From the NCBI GenBank assembly GCA_031761405.1, contig JASEVX010000005.1, positions 4,583,391 to 4,647,390 of the forward strand: 64,000 bases of DNA, given 5' to 3'. Positions 29,224 through 64,000 of this stretch are shown here, one piece after another (the first letter of the stretch is position 1; the number at the start of each line of letters is the position of its first letter). The stretch is from Serripes groenlandicus. Lineage: Eukaryota > Mollusca > Bivalvia > Cardiida > Cardiidae. The notes under the pieces were generated by a model. That model was not told the DNA's origin. It did not search any database and saw only the letters and a list, made by a program, of their open reading frames with translations. The position numbers and the translations under genes were made by a program.

Positions 29224-30712
29224 AACAAGAGGGCCATGATGCCCTTGGATCGCTCACCTTAATTATACAATGTACTACAATGCAAAATACATCAGGACAA
29301 TTATTCTGAATGCAACCTCCACAGTGTTAACAAGATTTTCCTTCATTTGGCCTAGTGATCTATATTTTTTTACCTGATATGACCCATATTCAACATGGAC
29401 TAGATATTATCAAGACAACATTCTGACAAATTTTCAACTTGCTCAAAGTAAAAATGCGGCCTCCGGAGTTTGAACAATATTTTCCTTTATTGACCTTGTT
29501 TCTGACCCTACATGATCCATATTCGATCTTGGCTTAGATATCATTTAGATAAACATTCTCATAAAATGTCAAGCTGCTGTAGCAAAAAATGCGTCTTCTT
29601 CAGAGTTAACAAGATGTTCCTTCAATTTAGCCTAGTGACCTAGTTTCTGACCCAATATGACCCATATTCGAACTTTACCTAGACATCTTTAAGACAAACA
29701 TTCTGACAAAATTTCAAACTGCTGAAGCAAAAATTGCGGCCTCTAGAGTGTTAACAAGATTTTCCTTCAATTTGACCTAGTGACCTATTTTTTGACCCAA
29801 CATGACCCTTGATCGAACTTGACTTACATATCATCAAGAAAAACATTCTGATAAAGTTTCATCATGCTAAAGTTAAAAATGCAGTATCCAGAGTGTTAAC
29901 AAGATTACCCTTCAATTTGGCCTAGTGACCTAGTATTTAACCCAGCATATTCGAACTTGGCCTAGATATCATTTAGACAAACAGTCTGACCAAATTTCAA
30001 GCTGCTTAAGCAAAAAATGCGGCATCCAAAGTGTTAACAAGGTTTTCCTTCAATTTGGCCTAGTGACCTAGTTTTTGACCCTGCATGACCCATATTCAAA
30101 CTTGACCTAGATATCATTTAGGTCAACATTCTGACCAAATTTCAAGCTGCTGAAGCAAAACATGTGGCTTCTACAGAGTTAACAAGATTTTCCTTCAATT
30201 TGGCCTAGTGACCTAGTTTCTGACCCAATATGACCCATATTTAAACTTGACCTAGATATCTTTAAGACAAACATTATGACAATATTTCAACATGCTCAAG
30301 TTGAAAATGTGGCCTCTACAGTGTTAACAAGATTACCTTTCAATTTGGCCTAGTGACCTAGTTTCTGACCCGATATGACCCATATTCGAACTTGACCTAG
30401 ATATTTTTAAGACAAACATTCTGATAAAGTTTCAACATGCTCAAGTTGAAAATGTGGCCTCCAGAGTGTTGACAAGATTTCGCTTCAATTTGACCTAGTG
30501 ACCTCGTTTTTGACCTCATATGGCCCAGTTTCGAACTTGTCCAAGATTTGATGGAGATGAATGTTCCGATACACTTTCATGAAGATTGGATGCAAAATGT
30601 AGCCTGTAGAGTGTCAACAAGCTGAAATGTTGACGACGCACGACGGACGGACGCCGGACAAAATGTGATCACAATAGCTCACCTTGCACTTCGTGCATAG
30701 GTGAGCTAAAAA
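29224..30712 (-). mobile_element. AGCTCACCT-family element with ~140-bp tandem array
   Basis: Reversed copy: it begins AACAAGAGGGCCATGATGCC and ends with TAGCTCACCTTGCACTTCGT and GCATAGGTGAGCTAAAAA. It has about nine tandem units: CAAGATTTTCCTTCAATTTG, GCCTAGTGACCTAGTTTTTG, GACCTAGATATCATTTAG, TTTCAAGCTGCTGAAGCAAA. This is the same unit type as in the outer element at 16208. Confidence 0.82.
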
Positions 30713-30985
30713 GACAGAGGACAATGATGGTCCTATATCTTTAACCTGAATTAACAGAACTTAATAGTTTGATCAATCTTCTGCGGAAACTTTGTCCAAA
30801 ATTATTTTAAAATCTGGCCTGTACTGGTCGCCATATTTATCAACCATCCAGAATAATTTTAACAATCAAAGGAGAGGGTCACACAAGCCCCGCCCCCTGG
30901 CAGTCATATTTTTCAATAAATCAGAATTATTTGAAAAATCTTTGCGAGGAGTCGCCTTAAGAACATTTGTGCAAAATTATTTCTA

Positions 30986-31921
30986 AACAAGAGGGCCAAT
31001 ATCGCTCCACTGCCATTAGGCAAACATTAAATCTCCAAACGGCCCCACCCCCTGGTGGCCATGTTTTTTTACCAATCAAAATGGCTTGAAGGAATCTCGT
31101 AGAGTGTCACCCAAGAAACATACTTTTGTCACTTCAGCCATCTAAGGCAAAATGGCCCTATCCCCTGGCGGCCATGTTTTTCAACCAATCAACATGGCTT
31201 AAAGGAATCTGTTAGAGGGTCACCCACGGAACATTTCTACAAAATTATTTGAAAATAGCCTGACACTTTCAGAGAAGATTTTTTTAAGTTTTCACTATAG
31301 AAATATAAGTCATAAAAGCCCCATCCCCTGGCGGCCATGTTTTTCAACCAAATAACATGGCTTGAAGGAATCCGAACCCTAGGAACATTTCTACAAAAAA
31401 TATTTGAAAATTGGCCCTACACTTTTGGAGGAGCAGATTTTTTAAGTTTTCACTTTAGCCATATAAAGCAAATAAGCCTGAACCTCTGGCGGCCATGTTT
31501 TTCAACCAACCAACATGGCTTGAAGGAATTATTTGAAAATCAGCCCAACACTTTCGGAGGAAAAGATTTTTAAGTTTTCACTATAGCTATATAATGCAAA
31601 ATAGCCCGCCACATGGCAGCCATGCTTTTCGACCAATCTACATGGTTTGAAGGAATCTGATAGAGGGTCAGTCAAGGAACATTTCTACAAACTTATTTGA
31701 AAATCGGCCGAACAGTTTTGGAGGAGAAGATATTTTAAGTTTTCACTAGTTTATTCTTTCGGTTGCCATGGATCCAACAAATTTGAAGTAAGTTAGGAGA
31801 GGACATTGAAAGGATGCTTCTTATGAAGTTTCATCCCAATTGGCCAATTGGTTAGGGAGGAGAAGTCGTTTGAAGAAAAAAGTTGACACACGCACGTGCA
31901 ATGGACAATTCACCATGACAT
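30986..31921 (-). mobile_element. AGCTCACCT-family element, reversed, 5' hairpin lost
   Basis: It begins AAACAAGAGGGCCAATATCGC. The units contain GGCGGCCATGTTTTTCAACC, ATGGCTTGAAGGAATC and CACTTTCGGAGGA, the complement of the array at 18737. The end near 31921 lacks the full AGCTCACCT hairpin. A decayed unit precedes it at 30780-30985. Confidence 0.75.
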
Positions 31922-32700
31922 GAGCTTGACTGGCTTTCAGCCTTCCTTAAATACCTTTAATTTATCATGTAAGTGATAATATAGTAGCAAATGTATAACT
32001 GTTAATGTCTTGGAAATTTGATCAAATGAAACTGAAACTGCAAGAAGTGGACCTTATAATTAAAACAGCTTATTTATAAGTAAAGGACATTGTAATAATA
32101 AATTAAATCTTTGAACACTTTGAAAGAGAACCACCAAAGGAACATTCCTGTGATGTTTGGTAGCTATCCAACAAATGGTTTAGAGCAAAGTGTCTTTGAA
32201 GCTAAAAGACCTCCTGGCAGCTATCATTTTCAACATATTAAAATGACTTGAAACGATTATGGAGAGGATCACTAAAGGAACATTTCTGCTAAACTATTTT
32301 GAAATCGGCAAGAACTTTCATAAGAGTGGATGTTTTGTTGTTGTCATTGTGTCGTTTTTCTGATGATGAGTTGATCTAAAAAGCCTTAAAAAACTATACC
32401 TTGGTTCAGAATAAACTTTAGAAAATTATTCTGTCATTTCCCAATACCTGCAATGAAGTTGAATCCAGGTTATTTGAACAAAAGCTACAATAAATCATCT
32501 GCTCATGAGACAATTTCGAAAAAACAAACATTAAACATGCAAATCCCAAGGATCAATGAAAAGAAGTTAATCATTTATCTCTAAACTTAAGTTTGTTGTG
32601 TAACCGATGACTCCAGACTTCTGAAATTACTGCTCAGCTTAATTAGAAACAAGATACTTTTACATATTTGTGTCTACATGTGCATGAACAAGATTTGTTG
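31922..32700. other. Intergenic, mostly unrecognised
   Basis: A decayed fragment of the AGCTCACCT family lies at about 32125-32320 (AACATTCCTGTGATGTTTGG, GGAACATTTCTGCTAAACTA). The rest is AT-rich with no recognised feature. Confidence 0.5.
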
Positions 32701-32702
32701 AC

Positions 32703-32888
32703 TTAACCCTTTCCCCCATACGGCAATTCTGCAGCAGACGACTTTGAATGTATTTAGTCAAAAAATAGAAAATCTCAATAATTGAATGGATAACCTATGA
32801 CAAAAAGTGGAAAACATTGTGGCAAAAGGAGAAATTGCACGTCTGCTGCAGAGGCGTCAGAAAGCGTCCATATGAGGGAAAGGGTTAA
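32703..32888 (-). mobile_element. TTAA MITE, subfamily A, partly deleted core
   Basis: TTAACCCTTTCCCCCATACGG at the left. The core is cut from AGAAATTGCAC straight to GTCTGCTGCAGAGGCGTC. The right end is ATATGAGGGAAAGGGTTAA. Confidence 0.86.
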
Positions 32889-32898
32889 ATCATAAGAC

Positions 32899-33021
32899 AT
32901 GTCAGAGCTCAAGATATAAGTGTTTTTCATGTTCTTATATCCTTATTTGACCTCCAAAACCTATGTTGTGGGTACTCAAAATAATGATCTTAATGAGACA
33001 ATATTTTTGAGTACCAATACT
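32899..33021 (+). mobile_element. CCTATGTTG hairpin element, interrupted by a MITE
   Basis: CAGAGCTCAAGATATAAGTG, CTTATTTGACCTCC, CCTATGTTGTGGGTACTCAA and a decayed right stem ATTTTTGAGTACCAATAC, after which a TTAA MITE begins. Confidence 0.6.
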
Positions 33022-33251
33022 TTAACCCTTTCCCTCATATAGATGCTTTCTGACGCCTCTGCAGCAGACAGCTTTTTGAAAACATAGTGACAAAAGAAGA
33101 AATTGCACAAAACGTGCAATTTCTCCTTTTGCCACAATGTTTTCCACTTTTTGTCATAGGTTATCCATTCAATTATGGAGATTTTCTATGTTTTGACAAA
33201 ATACGTCCAAAGTCGTCTGCTGCAGAATTGTCGTATGAGGGAAAGGGTTAA
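33022..33251 (+). mobile_element. TTAA MITE, subfamily A, full length
   Basis: TTAACCCTTTCCCTCATATAG at the left, core AAATTGCACAAAACGTGCAATTT, right GTATGAGGGAAAGGGTTAA. It ends 90 bp from the MECR stop, so it probably lies in or near the MECR 3' UTR; TTTAAT just after it could supply an ATTAAA signal on the minus strand. Confidence 0.9.
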
Positions 33252-33341
33252 ATTTAATTGTTTCATGAGATATTCCTGTAAAAAGACCAATGTACTCCTT
33301 ACCCAGGCCTCTGCAAGTGTTTTAAATTAATACAATAAATG

Positions 33342-34419
33342 TTAACTATCAGTCTTATTGGCATCAGTAAAAATGTTATACATTGATTGCAACTCCTTAT
33401 CCATAACAAAAACTCTCTTGTGTGATTGAAATCCATCCATGGCACCCTTTACTGCAGTTTTAAAATCTTTTAATTCATAAAAGCGTGAAGCAGGTGGAGC
33501 TAATTCTCCTTTTCTTATTAAATCAAATAGTTCTTCGAACATATGATCCTTTTCTGGGTTACCCACGTTGTCGTAATTCCATTGTGAATTCCAATAACCT
33601 GTAGCTATGATTTCTTTGAATATGAAGACCCCAGTTGGCACAGTAACTGGTTGTCTGCCCATACCACCATAGGTAACCATAATACCTTTATTGTCCAATA
33701 ATCGGAGTAGTTCTGTTGCACTTTTTCCACCAACACCATTGAGGGCCAGTTTAGGGATTTGTCCCATGTGTTTTACAATATCCCTCATCTCGGGTGACCT
33801 ACAGAATTCCTCTGTCACCACCACATCTGCCCCTAATCCCTTTAGACTACTTTCCAGTTCCTGATAGTTCTCCCTGTTTCGTATAATATTGATTGTTTTA
33901 AGACCCCACGCTTTTGCAATCTGAATCACACTCTGTCCGACTCCACTGTTAGAGGCATTCTGAATAACGACATCTCCAGGTTTTAGATCTGCGAAATCTT
34001 TAAGCATTCTATACGCTGTGCAAGGATTAACAGCAATGGTTGCAGCACTTAGTATTGGAACATCAGCACCTATCTTTTGCAGAGCAGATTCCTTAGCAAG
34101 AAGATGACCACACCAAGTACCACATCCAGCATTTGCAGGGATAGCCAGATCTCCTTCCTTCAATGTCTTCACATTTTTCCCTGTATGTATTACATATCCA
34201 ACACCTTCATTCCCAACAACAGCTGGTAAATTAGGCTTTATCATATAAGTGCCCTGTATCATGTTGATATCGGATGGGTTGATTGGCGCCATCAACATCT
34301 TTAATAAGACTTGGTCGTCTTTGGCAACGGAAGGCATGTTTATTGAGGAACGTTTTAACACTGCATCTGGGTCACCAAATTCTTCATGCATTACTGCCAT
34401 TGTCTGCATGACTGAATCT
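33342..34419 (-). CDS. MECR: MECR exon 2, entire catalytic body
   Basis: Minus strand, 1078 nt. On the minus strand the acceptor is a T run followed by CAG|AGATTC. The first base completes a Thr codon, then DSVMQTMAVMHEEFGD follows. It ends NIFTDANKTDS and TAA (33344-33342). No frameshift or stop was seen along the exon, so the copy looks functional. Confidence 0.95.
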
Positions 34420-35611
34420 CTGAAAAAAAAAATGAGTTATTAACAATAATTTGCAGTTAACAGTTTGTACATGCTGAAGCATTTTGACAACTCTTCAATA
34501 ATTTAAGATCACTTGATCACTCTCTTTCCATCGTCGTCTGTTGTTGTTAACTTTTACATTTAACAACATCTCCTAAACCACTGGACCAATTTCAACCAAG
34601 CTTCACAGGAATGATCCTATGGTGGCTCTCTTTCAAATGTGTTCAAAGATTTAAATTATATGAAGTACTTTGGTTGCTGCGGCATCAGAAAGGGGGGAAA
34701 ATGACTACTCTTTAAAATTCTTTTTCTCTGAATTGGCTTGTTCATTCATTGCAATAGCCGTCAATGATGTTAATTTTGATTTTGATGATAACATTGATCT
34801 AACATTCGGTTTTATGCGTAAGGAAAATTCTATAGGGGATTTAGAAGTTGCAAAATATAGAACAGAATGATAAAACTATCAAGCAAATGATGAATAAATA
34901 CCCAAAAGGAAAACAACAGAAAGGATAGTTGGACTCGTCACAAAATTAATGGAGTTGCGTAAATTATGGAATAATTACGGATGATGATTTTAAGTTTATT
35001 TGCTTAGGAATAGGACGGTAGAACTCGTAAATAACTTACAATCAAAGCACTGATAGTGCCGATTGATTAGGGTTTAACGCCACTTTCAACAATTTCTCAG
35101 TTATATCACGGCTGCAAGTTCATCTACTCATGCATTTCCTGGTTTTCTCACACCAGTACTCCACTCAACAATCTTCCCAAGCAACTGGCTGCTTTTCCAC
35201 ATAGACTTAGCCCATTGGTGGAAGACAAATGACGCATGTCGCATTGACTTTTTGTCAATTGTCGGAAAGAAAGTTGACTGATAGTGCTGAAAGCAAGGGG
35301 CTAACTGCAGATCACTGAGAATGATTTACCGATCACAAAAGTTAATAAATGTTTACCCGAAATAAGTAGCACCTAAACTCATGTTACTATTTTGTCAAGT
35401 CTACCATTATGTCCGGATAATGTACTATCCGGTATATTGGTTGCTCTGATAATGACGATTTGTTCGAACCCCAGGCAATGACAAGTGTCGCACTATTTAA
35501 ATTTGAACGCAAATATACTAACGTAGTAGATTCATGGCGTGTTTGTATCAGCGAATTATTTCCTTTCCTTAATAACCTTGAGAAACTCCTCATGATAGCG
35601 GGTGAAATCAT
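33342..35611 (-). CDS. MECR: MECR, mitochondrial trans-2-enoyl-CoA reductase (two exons, complete)
   Basis: Gene-level entry; exons 35611-35523 and 34419-33342 give a 388-residue protein. MECR reduces trans-2-enoyl thioesters with NADPH in the last step of mitochondrial fatty-acid synthesis, which supplies lipoic acid. Exon 1 carries an Arg/Ser-rich presequence (MRSFSRLLRKGNNSLIQTR). Exon 2 begins after a ten-T tract and CAG, and the codon phase matches (AC|A). In the enzyme body APINPSDINMIQGTY holds the catalytic Tyr of the family, GNEGVG and PANAGCGTW follow, NASNSGVGQ is the nucleotide-binding turn, and VGGKSATELLR and GGMGRQPV are typical. Length fits the family. In mammals the body is split by many introns; here it is one exon. 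It is divergently paired with SPAG17. Confidence 0.95.
34420..35522. other. MECR intron 1
   Basis: It holds a fragment of the AGCTCACCT family at about 34505-34720 (TTTCAACCAAGCTTCACAGG, GGTTGCTGCGGCATCAGAAA) and a reversed SINE at 35050-35300. The rest is unrecognised. Confidence 0.7.
35050..35300 (-). mobile_element. Reversed SINE fragment in MECR intron
   Basis: It begins with the complement of the tail (GGGTTTAACGCCACTTTCAA, CAGTTATATCACGGC), then CACACCAGTACTCCACTC and GAAGACAAATGACGCATGTC. The tRNA head is degraded. Confidence 0.7.
35523..35611 (-). CDS. MECR: MECR exon 1, mitochondrial presequence
   Basis: Minus strand, 89 nt. It encodes MISPAIMRSFSRLLRKGNNS and LIQTRHEST, rich in Arg and Ser with no acidic residue before His-Glu, as expected of a matrix-targeting peptide. 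The donor is GTTAGT at 35522-35517. Phase 2 matches exon 2. Translation could also start at the second Met (35593). Confidence 0.82.
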
Positions 35612-35753
35612 TTTCGTTGAAATACAGGGTAACGACTGATGTATTCCGAATGCTGTTCAATCTTGACAGACGCTTATTGCAATCACCTGACTGACCTGTT
35701 CGGATTACGGAATTACCCGAGGAGTTTCGAGTGCTTTTCCGCCATGCGCGCAC

Positions 35754-35766
35754 TTTGCTTAGCAAC
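35754..35766 (-). promoter_or_regulatory. RFX X-box-like motif
   Basis: On the minus strand it reads GTTGCTAAGCAAA and matches the RYYNYY-N-RRNRAC X-box consensus at all but the last position. RFX factors drive ciliary genes across animals, and SPAG17 is such a gene. The site lies 94 bp upstream of the SPAG17 start codon. Confidence 0.6.
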
Positions 35767-35780
35767 AATTCATAACAGTA

Positions 35781-35792
35781 ATGGCGGATTGA
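35781..35792 (+). promoter_or_regulatory. YY1-like ATGGCGG motif and three-codon uORF upstream of SPAG17
   Basis: ATGGCGGATTGA is a YY1 core and at the same time an upstream ORF (Met-Ala-Asp-stop), if transcription starts upstream of it. The mirrored motif on the minus strand at 35745-35739 starts a ten-codon uORF for MECR. Confidence 0.45.
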
Positions 35793-35859
35793 TTGAATAT
35801 CGGATACTTTTTTTTAATAATTTTGTATTTTTGGCTTATCTTTGCTGTCTGACACTCAG

Positions 35860-63382
<27,523 letters not shown>

Positions 63383-64000
63383 GTAATATTATAATTGTTC
63401 TAGTACTGCAGTGTAGAGTGAATTAGTTAACCTGGCTAGCTGTGAAGTTTAATTAACCATTTAAATAAGTGATGTATCATTCTTTCATGTTATGTCAAAC
63501 AAACAGTATATTTAAGTTTTGAAAGACACACATACAAAAAGATACTTTTCATAATAAACTGCATTATTAAATTCTTTTTGCGAAACGGAAAATCAACTGG
63601 CTCAAAGGACAATTTCTTAATCCTTTCTCTCATATGGCAGATCTGCAGCAGATGACTTTGAAAACATCTATATGGGCAACAATATTGAAAATCTTTACAA
63701 ATCAAAGTTAAAAATTTGATTTAGACTTGAGAACTGTTGGAGACAAATTTATGGAAATTGCTCACTGAGTAATTTCTCGTTTTGCCACAATGCTTTCGTT
63801 CTGTTGAAATGTCAAGATGCATCATATATTTGAAATGGGTGAATAAGAAGACAGTTAACAGTTGAATCAGAATAGATGACACAAACAGGAATACTGAAAG
63901 TGTTCTTTGTCTCAAATCAACCAGATTCAAAAATGAAATTAGTGATAATAAAGACTTTATTTGAAGAGGTTTAGCAGTGAGCCTTTTGGCTATCTACTGT
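63383..64000. other. SPAG17 intron to window end
   Basis: Apart from the MITE at 63617 nothing was recognised. The final 60 bases (AATAAAGACTTTATTTGAAG) resemble words near 59325 (AATAAAGACTTCATTTAAAG), hinting at another dispersed repeat. Confidence 0.45.
63617..63845 (-). mobile_element. Decayed TTAA MITE, subfamily B
   Basis: TTAATCCTTTCTCTCATATGG, GATCTGCAGCAGATGACTTTG, AAATTGCTCACTGAGTAATTTC; weak right end. Confidence 0.6.

Larger units (their letters stand above)
24996..33341. other. Intergenic region between convergent OSCP1 and MECR
   Basis: No gene was recognised. It holds MITEs, a SINE at 26136, a minisatellite at 27840 and two long reversed AGCTCACCT elements. The longest ORFs (up to about 97 codons) have no coding character. 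Confidence 0.8.
35612..35859. promoter_or_regulatory. Bidirectional MECR/SPAG17 promoter
   Basis: The 248 bp between the two start codons is CpG-richer than its surroundings and free of repeats. It holds an X-box-like TTTGCTTAGCAAC at 35754-35766 and two inverted ATGGCGG motifs (minus strand 35745-35739, plus strand 35781-35787). No TATA box faces either gene. Transcription start sites are inferred to lie beside the two ATGGCGG motifs. Confidence 0.7.

Overview
The window looks like nuclear DNA of a bivalve mollusc. The genes are animal genes with many introns, the DNA is AT-rich, and the introns are packed with short DNA transposons and tRNA-derived SINEs. Species was not determined. All exon boundaries were read by eye from splice signals, reading-frame phase and remembered family sequence; no transcript was available.

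Three protein genes are present. (1) 121-24995, plus strand: the last six exons of OSCP1 (organic solute carrier partner 1), ending at a TAG stop. (2) 35611-33342, minus strand: a complete two-exon MECR gene (mitochondrial trans-2-enoyl-CoA reductase). A short first exon carries a mitochondrial presequence, and one uninterrupted exon carries the whole enzyme. (3) 35860 to beyond 63382, plus strand: the first 17 recognisable exons of SPAG17 (the PF6-type protein of the ciliary central apparatus). These include five short exons of 18-99 bp, and the first intron has a GC donor. MECR and SPAG17 are head to head, 248 bp apart. Between them lies an RFX-type X-box flanked by two inverted ATGGCGG (YY1-like) motifs, which suggests a compact bidirectional promoter.

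The rest is mostly mobile DNA. The dominant family is a non-autonomous element of about 180-240 bp. Its ends are TTAA-CCCTTTCCC and GGGAAAGGG-TTAA, as in piggyBac-type elements with a TTAA target. Inside is a second inverted repeat (CTGCAGCAGACGAC / GTCGTCTGCTGCAG) and a long central hairpin (AACATTGTGGCAAAAGGAGAAATTGCT and its complement). Roughly 60 or more copies occur in 64 kb, in two main subfamilies and both orientations. Several are inserted into each other or into SINEs, so a relative insertion history can be read.

Other repeats: a 3.48-kb transposon (5011-8493) with imperfect inverted ends of about 28 bp and a 7-bp target duplication, inserted in one of these MITEs and carrying a 424-bp dimeric tandem array; large elements that begin with an AGCTCACCT hairpin, end with an AGGGCCATCATGGCCCT hairpin and hold central tandem arrays; three smaller inverted-repeat families; several tRNA-derived SINEs, two with the same head but different tails; a 2-kb minisatellite inside a SPAG17 intron, split by a SINE; two small minisatellites; and a 29-base poly-C run. 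No transposase gene was recognised, so all these elements appear to be mobilised in trans or dead.
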